From the NCBI RefSeq assembly GCF_963677065.1, contig NZ_OY781872.1, positions 1,855,419 to 1,919,418 of the forward strand: 64,000 bases of DNA. Direction: 5' to 3'. The translations under genes and the position numbers were made by a program. The notes under the pieces are model-generated. The model saw only the letters and a program-made list of their open reading frames with translations, did not search any database and was not told the origin of the DNA. Shown in pieces: positions 54,169 to 62,891 of this stretch (positions are counted from its first letter, which is position 1; each line of letters opens with the position of its first letter). Source of the stretch: an uncultured Methanoregula sp. (GTDB lineage Archaea > Halobacteriota > Methanomicrobia > Methanomicrobiales > Methanospirillaceae).

Positions 54169-55610
54169 CCTTTTATCACACCGATGGGGGTAAGACGGGC
54201 AACAAGGCGGGATATGCCCAGATCGTGGACCACCCTGACAACTTCTTCACTTGGTTTGTAGACATCCGGGGCCTCGTCAGCGATCGCGTTCTCGTTTGGG
54301 GCTCTGACGATAATTCCTTTTTTGAGCAGGAGATCCGTCACTTCCTTCCCGCTCATCCTCTTTTTCGCCTGGGTCCGGCTCATTACCCTTCCGGCACCGT
54401 GACATGTGCTGCCAAATGTCCGTTCCATAGCAGTATCCGTACCGCACAAGACAAAGGATGAAGTTCCCATGCTCCCCGGAATGATCACAGGCTGCCCGAT
54501 ACTGGAGAGATCTGCCGGAAGATCTTCGGTGCCGGGGCCGAATGCCCGGGTAGCTCCTTTGCGGTGGACGCATACGGTCATCCGTTTCCCATCGACAACA
54601 TGGTCTTCGATCTTTGCAACATTATGTGCTACATCGTATACGAGTTCCATCTCCTCATAATCAATGCTGAACATTTTTGCAAGAATCTGCCGGGTTGTAT
54701 AGGTTATTATCTGGCGGTTTGCCCAGGCGTAATTTGCTGCGGCCGCCATAGCTCCGAAGTAAGCTTTCCCTTCCGGGGATGCTAGCGGGGCACAGGCCAG
54801 TTGCCGGTCGGGAAGGGCGATCTGGTACCTTTTCGTTGCAGCCTCGAGTGTTTTCAGGTGATCGGTGCAGGTCTGGTGACCAAGACCCCTCGAGCCACAA
54901 TGGATCATACAGCAGACCTGGCCGGTGCTGATGCCGAATGCTTTTGCCACTTCGGGATTGTAAATCTCAGAAACGACCTGAATTTCCAGAAAATGGTTGC
55001 CCGAGCCAAGAGTACCACCCTGGGGAACTCCGCGCTGCTTTGCTTTTTCAGATACTGCTCCGGTATCTGCCTCCTTCATGCAACCCTGTTCCTCGCACCG
55101 GACCAGATCTCGCTTAGTACCGTATCCTGCCTCGACAGCCCACCGTGCGCCCTTGTTCATCATTCCATCCAGGGATTGTGCGGATATTTTCAGGGAACTT
55201 TTTGCCCCGACTCCGGTAGGGACTGCCCGGTATAGTTCATTAATCAGGTCACGACGTCCTGTCACGTCCTTGAAGGCCAGGGGGGTTGTCAGCAAACGGA
55301 CCCCACAGTTTATATCAAACCCTACGCCCCCCGGTGAGATTACCCCTTCGTTGAGCGAGAATGCAGCAACTCCGCCAATCGGGAACCCGTACCCCCAGTG
55401 AATATCGGGCATTGCCAGGGAATTTTTAACTATTCCCGGCATTGTTGCAACATTTGCAATCTGGTGGATCGCGCCCTCCTCGAGAATTTTTCCCAAGGAT
55501 TCTGAGAGGAAAAATTTCCCGGGAACTCGCATACCGGGGATAAATCCAATGGGGACTTCCCATTCCAGAGGTCCGTTTTGTCTGACTCCTTCAATCATGG
55601 CAGGTCTCAA
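54165..55610 (-). CDS. rtcB: RtcB RNA ligase (tRNA-splicing ligase)
   Basis: GTP- and manganese-dependent ligase that joins 2',3'-cyclic phosphate and 5'-hydroxyl ends, including tRNA exon halves. The 481-aa protein has the conserved metal cysteine in VGFDINCGVRLL, GSGNHFLEIQVV, HCGSRGLGHQTC, the substrate-site PGSMGTSSFVLCG, and the guanylated histidine in STCHGAGRVMSR. Many archaeal RtcB genes carry an intein; this one does not. It follows archease by three bases, and archease activates it. The intron-containing tRNA-Met in this window is an obvious substrate. Confidence 0.95.
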   Translation of the reverse strand: MRPAMIEGVRQNGPLEWEVPIGFIPGMRVPGKFFLSESLGKILEEGAIHQIANVATMPGIVKNSLAMPDIHWGYGFPIGGVAAFSLNEGVISPGGVGFDINCGVRLLTTPLAFKDVTGRRDLINELYRAVPTGVGAKSSLKISAQSLDGMMNKGARWAVEAGYGTKRDLVRCEEQGCMKEADTGAVSEKAKQRGVPQGGTLGSGNHFLEIQVVSEIYNPEVAKAFGISTGQVCCMIHCGSRGLGHQTCTDHLKTLEAATKRYQIALPDRQLACAPLASPEGKAYFGAMAAAANYAWANRQIITYTTRQILAKMFSIDYEEMELVYDVAHNVAKIEDHVVDGKRMTVCVHRKGATRAFGPGTEDLPADLSSIGQPVIIPGSMGTSSFVLCGTDTAMERTFGSTCHGAGRVMSRTQAKKRMSGKEVTDLLLKKGIIVRAPNENAIADEAPDVYKPSEEVVRVVHDLGISRLVARLTPIGVIKG

Positions 55611-55613
55611 TTT

Positions 55614-56021
55614 TTATACATCAAATAGGATGTCCAGGATATAACCCTTCTCGTCTTGCCAGATCGAAAGCCCCGAGTAAGAAATCCCTTTTACTTCGGT
55701 TCCTTCCAAATGGCGTGCAGCATCAAATGGCTCCCCGTAAAGGATCGCAGTGAGATCTGTGCCGAGGATAGTGATATCCGCACGACAAAACACCATGCCC
55801 TCCACTTCTGATATGAAAAGGACTTCCGAAAGAAAATCTGCGAGGAGCGATTCACGGTCCGTTGAATGAATCTCTACAACCCGCTTCTGTTCGCCGGAAC
55901 GGTTCTTTCCGAAGACTACTTGCATAAGGGCATTAAATGCTTCAGAAAAAAGTAATTCGGGGGTTTCTGCACGTGCGCGGATTTTCACATCGGCCGTATG
56001 CGGAATCTCTTCGTAGCTCAT
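55614..56021 (-). CDS. Archease
   Basis: A 135-aa protein of the archease family, which speeds RtcB guanylation and multiple turnover. The opening YEEIPHTADVKIRARAETPE has the family HTADV motif with metal-binding acidic residues, and the end GYILDILFDV is equally typical. The conserved aspartates near the terminus (DILFDV) and the histidine at position 7 form the metal site in known structures. It overlaps the upstream CxxC gene by four bases and lies three bases before rtcB, a classic pairing. Confidence 0.94.
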   Translation of the reverse strand: MSYEEIPHTADVKIRARAETPELLFSEAFNALMQVVFGKNRSGEQKRVVEIHSTDRESLLADFLSEVLFISEVEGMVFCRADITILGTDLTAILYGEPFDAARHLEGTEVKGISYSGLSIWQDEKGYILDILFDV

Positions 56022-56308
56022 CCGTACTCGTGCCCGTTTATCTCTGGATCATCGAAAAATGGGATCATATCCATCCGGATGCTGTGGAGAAACCTTGCCT
56101 GGTGGATGGAAACATATACCATGTGATTTCCGGCCTGTATCAGGAGATCCGTTTTCTTGGGTGGTTTTACCTGGACCGGGAGTAAAATGGGTCCCCCGCA
56201 GGAAGTACAGATACGGAAATCGCAGTCTCTTTTATTGATATATTCAACAACTTCCGGAACAATCGTGACATCGCTTATAGCCGCGCTGTCATGCGGATTG
56301 GTATACAT
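56018..56308 (-). CDS. Small CxxC-containing protein upstream of archease
   Basis: A 96-aa soluble protein with a single zinc-ribbon-like half, CTSCGGPILLPVQVKPPKK, and no second CxxC pair. It may dimerise around zinc or bind another ligand. It overlaps archease by four bases, so it heads the CxxC-archease-rtcB-GATase-like operon. I do not recognise the family. A role as an RNA-binding helper in RNA repair or splicing is suggested only by its place. Composition fits the host genome. Confidence 0.7.
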   Translation of the reverse strand: MYTNPHDSAAISDVTIVPEVVEYINKRDCDFRICTSCGGPILLPVQVKPPKKTDLLIQAGNHMVYVSIHQARFLHSIRMDMIPFFDDPEINGHEYG

Positions 56309-56366
56309 GATGCTGTTAGTATAGGCAGCCGGCTCTAAAAACCGTTATGGATCGGGGGTTTATTAG

Positions 56367-56675
56367 TTATGCACCAACGATCCGTATGACAATATCACAA
56401 TATTTCTCTTTGAGTTCGTAGGAATTTTGCCCATCCTCATTCCGTATCGCCCTAAGTATACCGATACGGGAAGCAATTATTCCAACCATCGACGCAATTG
56501 CATGGAATGTAACGGAGAACTGTTTCTGGAGTGCGGTTACGAGTTCGGCAATAGTGATTGATTTGGATCGGAGAAAGAGCCTGAGCACCTCGCGTCGTAT
56601 GCCGGTCTTGTCCTTGGACAGGTATGACCGGAGCCGGCCCTCAATTATCCGCTTGATCTCTGATGGAGATCTCAT
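56367..56675 (-). CDS. DUF2551-like small winged-helix protein
   Basis: A 102-aa basic, helical protein. The open frame reaches 56813, but the upstream part is low-complexity AT-rich and unlikely to be coding. The ATG at 56675 opens MRSPSEIKRIIEGRLRSYLS and lies about 25 bases from a strong TATA box, implying a leaderless message. SITIAELVTALQKQFSVTFH fits a helix-turn-helix, and the protein resembles DUF2551, an archaeal family. It is probably a DNA-binding regulator; the target is unknown. It is divergent from secF across a 200-base spacer. Confidence 0.75.
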   Translation of the reverse strand: MRSPSEIKRIIEGRLRSYLSKDKTGIRREVLRLFLRSKSITIAELVTALQKQFSVTFHAIASMVGIIASRIGILRAIRNEDGQNSYELKEKYCDIVIRIVGA

Positions 56676-56697
56676 ACATTTATTGTCAAAGGTCGCA

Positions 56698-56710
56698 GTA
56701 TATATATTTT
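56698..56710 (-). promoter_or_regulatory. TATA box of DUF2551-like gene
   Basis: On the minus strand AAAATATATATAC, centred about 28 bases before the ATG at 56675. This is a good archaeal TATA box, and it indicates transcription starting at or just before the start codon. Confidence 0.55.
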
Positions 56711-56876
56711 TTGATTTTGTGCAATATTCAATTCCTGATTGTAAAACGAGCCGATTTTTGAAGAGACTTTTTTTTTCTGCGCAAAATTGCTTTGTTCTCA
56801 AAAAAGGATCCATAGAATTGACGGATTCTCTTCATATCTGGTAACTATTTAATCGTAGTGAGCAGATGATTAAGTC

Positions 56877-57731
56877 ATGGGATTGATCAATTACAATATC
56901 GAGAAATATTCACCAAAACAGCTGGTGATACTTCCCTTCGTACTTTTGGTAATCTCTCTTGTAATAATCGGTTTTAATGTGGCGACCACGGGCATGCCCG
57001 TAACCCCCGGCATGGAGTTTGCCGGAGGGTATTCCTATTCGGTTACAACCACCCAGACAGATGACCAGATCCATGCTGTCTTTTCCGATTATCCGCTGGT
57101 GAGTATCAAGGATGGTATAAATGGAAAACTGCTGCAGTTTGGCCCGATGGATCAGGCAAAGCTCGACAGCCTTCAGGGCGTAGTGGAAAAGAATTATCCT
57201 GTACATGAAGCCATGGCATCGATAGATCCGACATTTGGGAAGAGCAACCAGTCGATGGCAGTCATAGCACTGATCATCTCATTTATTGGCATGTCGATTG
57301 TTGTTTTCGTCTCGTTCAGGACTTTCATTCCTTCCTGCGCTGTAGTCCTGTCGGCATTTGCCGATATGGCCATGACTGCAGCGGCAATGAGTCTCCTTGG
57401 CCTGACTCTCACTCTGGGTACGACTGCAGCACTTCTGATGCTCATCGGTTATTCTGTCGACAGCGATATCCTGCTGACAACAAGGGTACTGAAACGACAG
57501 GGCAAACTGAATGAGAAACTGAGCGGGGCATTCCACACCGGTATCATTATGACCTCCACAACGTTTGCAGCGGCTACCGCCATGTTTATTGTATCGTGGC
57601 TTGGTGGTGTCGAGATAATGTGGGAGATCTCCGCAGTCCTTCTCATCGGCCTTGCGGCCGATATCCTGAATACCTGGCTCACCAATGCCGGCATTCTCAA
57701 ATGGTACGTCCAGAAGGCAGGTGGCAAATGA
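56877..57731 (+). CDS. secF: Protein translocase subunit SecF
   Basis: Membrane component of SecDF, which assists late steps of Sec export. The 284-aa protein has an N-terminal span (LVILPFVLLVISLVIIGFNV), a short external domain, and a five-helix C-terminal bundle with ALIISFIGMSIVVFVSFRTF and LMLIGYSVDSDILLTTRVL, the SecF/RND motif with conserved aspartates. The archaeal order secF-secD, with ATGA overlap, is conserved. The start ATG follows a TTTAATCG-type AT-rich promoter; no ribosome site is obvious. Confidence 0.93.
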   Translation: MGLINYNIEKYSPKQLVILPFVLLVISLVIIGFNVATTGMPVTPGMEFAGGYSYSVTTTQTDDQIHAVFSDYPLVSIKDGINGKLLQFGPMDQAKLDSLQGVVEKNYPVHEAMASIDPTFGKSNQSMAVIALIISFIGMSIVVFVSFRTFIPSCAVVLSAFADMAMTAAAMSLLGLTLTLGTTAALLMLIGYSVDSDILLTTRVLKRQGKLNEKLSGAFHTGIIMTSTTFAAATAMFIVSWLGGVEIMWEISAVLLIGLAADILNTWLTNAGILKWYVQKAGGK

Positions 57732-59197
57732 ACGCAAAGGAAATCAAAAAGATTGTTTCGGACTGGAGAGTTGCAGCTCTCCTGATCCTTGTTGTACTAT
57801 CGGTCATTGCTATCTACCCGCATTTCGATGATAAGGGAAATTTTACAACAAACCTCCAGTACGGCCTTGACCTCCAGAATGGTGCCTGGCTCCAGATGGA
57901 ATTTCAGGCAGAGGTAGTCGGGTTTACTACTACTGAACCTATCAATGATTTCACGGCCAACCTTTCCAAGAAACTGGACACTGAAGTGCTCCTGGTAGAA
58001 ACCACCGATCCGACCCATCTTGAGATACGGAAATATTATTCACGCGCTCAACTGGAGACGATCTTTGAAAGCGAAGGTGGAAAACTCACATCCTATCAGC
58101 AGGGTGTTTCAAAAAATACCGGTGAACTCGTAAAGAAGATCCTTGAAAACAAACTCAATTCCCTTGGTACAAAGGATACAAAGATCAATATCCTCAGTGG
58201 CATGGGCAATGTTGCACAGTACGTCCGGGTTGAAATGGCCGGCGTGGACATGAACCAGGCAAAGGATCTCGTCGGGAAGCAGGGCAAATTTGAAATCCGG
58301 ATCCAGACCGTTGGAAACCAGAGTGAACATGTCCTGTATGGTGATGCGATTTCCAGTGTCGGCAATCCTGAAAAAGATCTCCAGAGAAGTGGTGTATGGG
58401 GTGTTCCATTCACACTCAATGAAGCGGGTGCAACTGCACTCCAGCAGGCTGCAATCAAGTACGGTCTCACGAAAAATCCCGAGGATCACTACCTCCTGAT
58501 GATTCTTGATAACAAAACGGTCTTTAACGCCCCGATGGTTGCGGATGCTGCAGCGAAACTTCAGACCACTCCCAACCGACAGTGGTCTGCTACTACCGGA
58601 GCCGGAGCCGCGGGCGAGACCGCTGCACAGACGCTCGATATCCACCTTCGTGCCGGTGCACTACCGGTAGAAACGAAGATTGTCGGAAGTGGCTCTGTTC
58701 CGGCTGAACAGGGCGCAAAGAACATGACGGTTGCGATCATTGCCGGGATTCTTGCCCTCATAACAGTTGGCTTTGTTATTTATTACCGGTATCGTGAACC
58801 AAGTATTGTTCTCCCGATGGTACTGATCAATGCCTCAGAGGTTCTCATCCTCCTCGGGTTCATCAGTGCGATCAAATTCCAGATCGATCTGCCGACACTC
58901 GCCGGCCTGATAGCCGTGGTGGGTACCGGTATCGATCAGATGGTCGTTATTACCGATGAGATCCTGCACGAAGGCCGAGTTCCCTCCCCCACGCTGTATC
59001 TCAAGAGGCTTGGTCGTGCCCTGATGATCATCATCATCGCAGCGGCAACGGTAATCATTGCCATGGTGCCCCTGATGCTGATGCCCCTTACCACACTCCA
59101 GGGATTTGCCCTGATCACCATCCTTGGTGTTCTGGTGGGTGTGATTGTCACCCGGCCCGCATATGGTAAGATCATCATGGAGATTCTCTCCAAGTAG
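57728..59197 (+). CDS. secD: Protein translocase subunit SecD
   Basis: Partner of SecF, 489 aa when started at the ATG at 57728, which overlaps the secF stop. The open frame extends upstream inside secF, but that part is spurious. An N-terminal span (VAALLILVVLSVIAIYPHF) is followed by the large extracytoplasmic domain with NLQYGLDLQNGAWLQMEF (the D-x-x-G-G/N-like motif D1). The C-terminal membrane bundle shows LAGLIAVVGTGIDQMVVITD, carrying the conserved acidic residue. Archaeal SecDF lacks SecA, so it probably uses ion gradients. Confidence 0.93.
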   Translation: MNAKEIKKIVSDWRVAALLILVVLSVIAIYPHFDDKGNFTTNLQYGLDLQNGAWLQMEFQAEVVGFTTTEPINDFTANLSKKLDTEVLLVETTDPTHLEIRKYYSRAQLETIFESEGGKLTSYQQGVSKNTGELVKKILENKLNSLGTKDTKINILSGMGNVAQYVRVEMAGVDMNQAKDLVGKQGKFEIRIQTVGNQSEHVLYGDAISSVGNPEKDLQRSGVWGVPFTLNEAGATALQQAAIKYGLTKNPEDHYLLMILDNKTVFNAPMVADAAAKLQTTPNRQWSATTGAGAAGETAAQTLDIHLRAGALPVETKIVGSGSVPAEQGAKNMTVAIIAGILALITVGFVIYYRYREPSIVLPMVLINASEVLILLGFISAIKFQIDLPTLAGLIAVVGTGIDQMVVITDEILHEGRVPSPTLYLKRLGRALMIIIIAAATVIIAMVPLMLMPLTTLQGFALITILGVLVGVIVTRPAYGKIIMEILSK

Positions 59198-59249
59198 TAA
59201 TACCATAGATTTATCTTTTTTTTAATCGACTACTTTACCGGGTATATCA

Positions 59250-59522
59250 ATGAGCAAACCGGTTTTACTTGACTTTTTCGCCACATGGTGTGGGCCCTGC
59301 AGATTACAGACACCTATCCTTGAGGAACTGGAGAAAAAAATGGGGGATTCGATCGAAATCCGGAAGGTCGATGTTGACCAGCACATGGACCTTGCTGAAA
59401 AGTATGGGATCCGTGTTGTCCCGACCCTGATCATTGAGAAGGATGGGAAGATCATCCAGTCCATGGAGGGTGTCACGGATGCTGCAACCTTAGAGAAAAT
59501 CCTCAAACCGGTGTTGGGATAA
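59250..59522 (+). CDS. Thioredoxin-family protein
   Basis: A compact 90-aa thioredoxin with active-site WCGPC at residues 12-16 (FFATWCGPCRLQTP), the cis-proline strand RVVPTLIIEKDGK and the glycine near the end (MEGVTDAATLEKIL). It is shorter than bacterial thioredoxin (about 105 aa), like the mini-thioredoxins of methanogens. Its stop is immediately followed by the npdG start with no gap, so the two are co-expressed. NADPH from NpdG could, via a reductase elsewhere, supply the electrons; that link is inference. Confidence 0.92.
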   Translation: MSKPVLLDFFATWCGPCRLQTPILEELEKKMGDSIEIRKVDVDQHMDLAEKYGIRVVPTLIIEKDGKIIQSMEGVTDAATLEKILKPVLG

Positions 59523-60173
59523 ATGAAGATTGGTATTGTCGGGGGTACGGGAGATATCGGCGAAGGGATCGCAATGCGCCTCTCACCGGTATTTGACGTT
59601 GTTGTGGGGTCACGGGAGAAAGAGAAGGCTGAAGCGACCTGCACTCTTGGCAAAGATACCCTCAAAAAACGGGGATTGGACTGTTCATTGACCGGTGTCT
59701 CCAACCAGGAGGCGATCGATGCGGCGGAAGTAATAATTCTGGCCATCCCCTTCAAACACCTCGTGGGTACTCTTGAGACCCTGCACGGGTTTGAAAATAA
59801 GATTGTGATCAGTCCTGTAAACCCCATGGAAAAACATGACTTCTTCACCTGCGTCCCTCCACAGGAAGGCTCCGCTGCCCTTCTCATCAAGAAAATGATC
59901 TCTCCTGAAGCAAAGATCTGTACCGCTTTCAATGCCATCGCCGCCAACCGGTGGAAAGCGCTCGATGAGGAACTCACCTATTCGGTCCCGGTCTGTGGTG
60001 ACGATGCCGGGGCAAAACACACGGTAATGGATATTGTTAACCAGATCTCTCATCTGACCGCCTTCGATGCAGGTCCTCTGGCTGCATCGGGGATGGTCGA
60101 GTCACTGACCCCGCTCCTTCTCAACATCGCACGGTACAATAAAATCCGGGATGTCGGGATCCAGTTCCGTTGA
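59523..60173 (+). CDS. npdG: F420-dependent NADP oxidoreductase
   Basis: Moves hydride between reduced coenzyme F420 and NADP, giving methanogens NADPH for biosynthesis. The 216-aa protein starts with MKIGIVGGTGDIGEGIAMRL, the NADP-binding motif, and contains VVVGSREKEKAEA, ILAIPFKHLVGTLE and NAIAANRWKALDEEL, all typical of the family (also called Fno). Length matches known enzymes. It follows thioredoxin directly. The C-terminal MVESLTPLLLNIARYNKIRD closes the fold. Confidence 0.93.
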   Translation: MKIGIVGGTGDIGEGIAMRLSPVFDVVVGSREKEKAEATCTLGKDTLKKRGLDCSLTGVSNQEAIDAAEVIILAIPFKHLVGTLETLHGFENKIVISPVNPMEKHDFFTCVPPQEGSAALLIKKMISPEAKICTAFNAIAANRWKALDEELTYSVPVCGDDAGAKHTVMDIVNQISHLTAFDAGPLAASGMVESLTPLLLNIARYNKIRDVGIQFR

Positions 60174-60236
60174 GAACCGGTAAGTATGCCGGGGACTGAG
60201 CGACAGAGTTGATGAGCGGAATCCGGCTAATCCCCC

Positions 60237-60314
60237 GTGGTTCCTGCGGACGTTGCCCTCGTTGAAGCCGTGGGGTATGACAGAACAGACCGGAAAATCA
60301 TCGAAACCCTTTGA
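60237..60314 (+). pseudogene. Coding-like remnant before aldolase gene
   Basis: Within the 160-base gap after npdG, 26 codons read VPADVALVEAVGYDRTDRKI and end in TGA at 60312-60314. The codon choice looks like real host coding sequence, but no start, ribosome site or upstream continuation in frame exists (stops lie just before). It may be the tail of a deleted gene. I cannot name a family. Confidence 0.25.
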
Positions 60315-60334
60315 AAGAAGAGATGGTGTGTGGC

Positions 60335-60868
60335 ATGTATTCAGCAGAATTTGAGCGGATTGGAAAGCGGCTTTTTGCCGAACACCTTGTCGGGGGGAAT
60401 TTCGGAAATATCAGTGTCCGGGCCGATGACGGATTCCTGATCAAGCGGACCGGCGCATATCTCGACGTTGCCGGAGAACCGGTTTTTGTTCCTTTTGTCG
60501 GCGAAGCTCCCCGGGAAGCTTCCAGCGAATACAGGGTTCACCGCGAGGTATATAAAAAAACGTCTTATCATGCAATCGTCCACGCTCACCCCCCGACGGC
60601 GATTGCAGCTTCGCTCATGCTTGACCGGATAGTTCCTGAAGACAGTGAAGGCCAGATGCTCTGTCCTGTCATTCCTGTTGTAACCGGTGCTCCCGGCTCG
60701 CAGGAGATTGCGGATAATGTGGCCGCGGCTCTTATCCATTCCAGACTGGTCATGGTACGCGGGCATGGGAGTTTTACAGCAGGCAAAACCCTGGATGAAG
60801 CCTATCTCTATACTTCCTTGGTCGAACACTCGTGCAGGGTAATTGCGCAAAAAAAAGGCTTCAGTTGA
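60335..60868 (+). CDS. Class II aldolase/adducin-family protein
   Basis: A 177-aa zinc aldolase-like enzyme of the fuculose-phosphate aldolase group. GGNFGNISVR binds phosphate, IVHAHPPTAIA gives two of the zinc histidines (HAH), and MVRGHGSFTAG gives the third. In methanogens, relatives act in shikimate-precursor or nucleotide-salvage chemistry, or as L-fuculose-1-phosphate aldolase; substrate is open. The frame opens at a TTG (60311) and has another ATG at 60323. I prefer the ATG at 60335, which has GGTG about ten bases upstream. Confidence 0.85.
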   Translation: MYSAEFERIGKRLFAEHLVGGNFGNISVRADDGFLIKRTGAYLDVAGEPVFVPFVGEAPREASSEYRVHREVYKKTSYHAIVHAHPPTAIAASLMLDRIVPEDSEGQMLCPVIPVVTGAPGSQEIADNVAAALIHSRLVMVRGHGSFTAGKTLDEAYLYTSLVEHSCRVIAQKKGFS

Positions 60869-61282
60869 TTCAGTCTTTTTGTTTTTCTGCTCTGGAGAAA
60901 TCATTCCGAACTGCAAAACGCTCCCGAGCTGGCGTAACATCTATGAGGTGGGGTCGGGCGGTGCACATCCATTGCCAGCACACCGGTATAATCCGGGTAA
61001 GCCCCCTCGGAAATCTTCTCCGGGATTGGTTGGTTACAAGCCACAACATATCAATGTACCCGCATGACCCCCCCGAGGCCCCTCCCGTGTCTTAGCCGGT
61101 TTCATGCAGTTTTCGGGGTGATTGAGAGATAGTTCCGGTTTTGTATCTGAGGGGGTCGCATGGGTACAAAATTGTGTAGGGCGAGAGATGCTAATCGAAA
61201 AAGGGTTTTCTACAGACAGTTTTTTTCTTTTCCTATCCGTATCTTTCAGATCCGTTGTCAACATTATTGCAGGTTAGAAAAA
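60869..61282. other. Intergenic region without recognised content
   Basis: A 414-base spacer between the convergent aldolase and glycosyltransferase genes. Open frames occur on both strands, but none has protein-like sequence I can support. A T-rich stretch at 61220-61236 may end transcription of the plus-strand gene. I looked for tRNA, SRP RNA and RNase P RNA signatures and saw none. Confidence 0.55.
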
Positions 61283-62206
61283 TTACTTGGGTGGTTTTGG
61301 CGGCTGTTGTAACTGAATCTCCCGTATGATCTCGCGGTGGAAGACCAGCAGCATGTCGCTGATCATGCCGAACATGAAAATCTCAATACCCACAACAATG
61401 AGGAGAACCGTAAGAATTGTCAGAGGTATGTGCTCAACATGATTGAGCCATTCGAGCAGGACGTACACACCTACCAGCATTCCCAGAAGTGTTGTAAACA
61501 ACCCCATCATGCCAAAATAGAACATGGGATTGTTTACCCTGGCAAGCCGGTAGATCGTGCTTACGATCTTAATGCCGTCATGGAACGGGGAGAGTTTTGT
61601 TGCAGTACCCGGGCGTCGAAGATACCGGATCGGTACAACCATGACCCGTTGGCCATTCCGGACCGACTCGACGGAGATCTCAGTCTCGATCTCGAATCCT
61701 TTTTCCGTGAGATGCATCTGGTGGATGGCGAGTTTCGTGAAGGCTCTGTATCCCGAGAGAATGTCATGCAGATCCCTGCTGTGTGCCACCTTGAAAAGCA
61801 GGTTCAGCATGTGATTCCCGAAGAGATTTAACCGGGAGAACGATCCCTCTTCGGCATTGATGAGGCGGTCGCCAATTACCTGATCAAATCCCAAAAATAA
61901 CGGGGTGAGCATCTTCTCGGCATCTTTGGCAGAATAGGTTCCATCCCCGTCAAGCATCAGGATGTACTGCTCCTCGATTACTTCAAATGCTTCAATTATC
62001 GCATTTCCTTTACCTTTTCCGGACTGGGTTCGGACATTTGCCCCGGCCTCCCGGGCGTTTTTTACCGTGTTATCCGTGCTTTTCCCGTCAATAACAAGGA
62101 TATGATTATATCCCAGACTTTTGAACTCCCGGACAACGCCCCCAATTGTCGGTCCCTCGTTCAGGGTGGGAATTAAAATACATACCTCGTCTTTGTTGAA
62201 TTTCAT
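61283..62206 (-). CDS. Dolichol-phosphate-type glycosyltransferase family 2 membrane protein
   Basis: A 307-aa GT2 enzyme of the dolichyl-phosphate mannose/glucose synthase group, which loads a sugar onto a polyprenol phosphate for export or N-glycosylation. Motifs are ILIPTLNEGPTIGGVV at 10-25, VIDGKSTDNT at 38-47, and the metal-binding LMLDGDGTY near 83-91. Two C-terminal membrane helices follow (MFYFGMMGLFTTLLGMLVGV and LTILTVLLIVVGIEIFMFGM), as in GtrB-like proteins. It lies outside the glycan island in normal-composition DNA, so it is probably a core gene. It is divergent from the DUF99 gene across only 38 bases. Confidence 0.88.
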   Translation of the reverse strand: MKFNKDEVCILIPTLNEGPTIGGVVREFKSLGYNHILVIDGKSTDNTVKNAREAGANVRTQSGKGKGNAIIEAFEVIEEQYILMLDGDGTYSAKDAEKMLTPLFLGFDQVIGDRLINAEEGSFSRLNLFGNHMLNLLFKVAHSRDLHDILSGYRAFTKLAIHQMHLTEKGFEIETEISVESVRNGQRVMVVPIRYLRRPGTATKLSPFHDGIKIVSTIYRLARVNNPMFYFGMMGLFTTLLGMLVGVYVLLEWLNHVEHIPLTILTVLLIVVGIEIFMFGMISDMLLVFHREIIREIQLQQPPKPPK

Positions 62207-62244
62207 TGGTATAGTATTTTTAATCGGTTGTCATAAGTGCTTCT

Positions 62245-62796
62245 ATGCATATTCCCAAGAAAGGGCTGCGGGCATTGGGCATTGCAGAAAGCTATACCGG
62301 CCGTACCCGCTCGAATCTTGCAGGAATAGTAATGCGAAAGGATCTCAGAATCGACGGTTTTTCGTTCGGACAGGCAACCGTTGGGGGTATGGATGGAACG
62401 GATGTTGTTCTTCAGATGGTTCGGGACCTTGACCGGTCCGATCTCAATATTATCCTTCTTTCCGGCTGTGCTATCGCATGGTTCAATATTCTCGATCCGG
62501 CTCGTATTCTGGAAATGACCGGGATACCGGTTATCTGTGTTACCTATGAGGAGTCAGCAGGTCTCCTTGATGACATACGATATCATTTTCCCGGTGATGA
62601 GCAACGGATAGCTGCATACCTGCGGTTGGGGGAACGGAATCCGGTTGAACTGACGTGCGGAAATGTATGTTTTATCCGATCATGGGGGATCGATAACGAT
62701 GATGCGGCCCGGTTATGCAGAGATTTTACTCTGGAGGGAAAAATACCAGAACCCCTTCGTGTCGCGCGTCTTTGTGCCCGTCATCTGCCCTCCTGA
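62245..62796 (+). CDS. DUF99-family protein
   Basis: A 183-aa protein of the DUF99/UPF0215 family, widespread in archaea and related in fold to endonuclease V. The opening KKGLRALGIAESYTGRTRSN, then VGGMDGTDVVLQMV, ILLSGCAIAWFNILDP and PVICVTYEES are all family features. Whether it retains nuclease activity is not known. The expected endonuclease V acidic residues are only partly recognisable. It shares a 38-base divergent promoter region with the glycosyltransferase gene. Confidence 0.88.
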   Translation: MHIPKKGLRALGIAESYTGRTRSNLAGIVMRKDLRIDGFSFGQATVGGMDGTDVVLQMVRDLDRSDLNIILLSGCAIAWFNILDPARILEMTGIPVICVTYEESAGLLDDIRYHFPGDEQRIAAYLRLGERNPVELTCGNVCFIRSWGIDNDDAARLCRDFTLEGKIPEPLRVARLCARHLPS

Positions 62797-62891
62797 TTAC
62801 TGAGACTTCCCATTGCCCGGAAAGAAGCATTCTTATGAATTAACCTGATATTAAATGTGTAAATTACCCGAATTGCGGAGTTGAAGGCACC

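Noticed and set aside
54165..55610. Possible intein in RtcB, as in many archaea
   Set aside because: The 481-aa length and unbroken motif order leave no room for one.
59222..59977. 251-codon minus-strand open frame opposite thioredoxin and npdG
   Set aside because: Serine-rich shadow frame with no motifs; the plus-strand genes carry clear active sites.
60869..61282. Possible structured RNA in the GC-rich spacer
   Set aside because: No SRP, RNase P or tRNA signatures; predicted pairings by eye are short and scattered.
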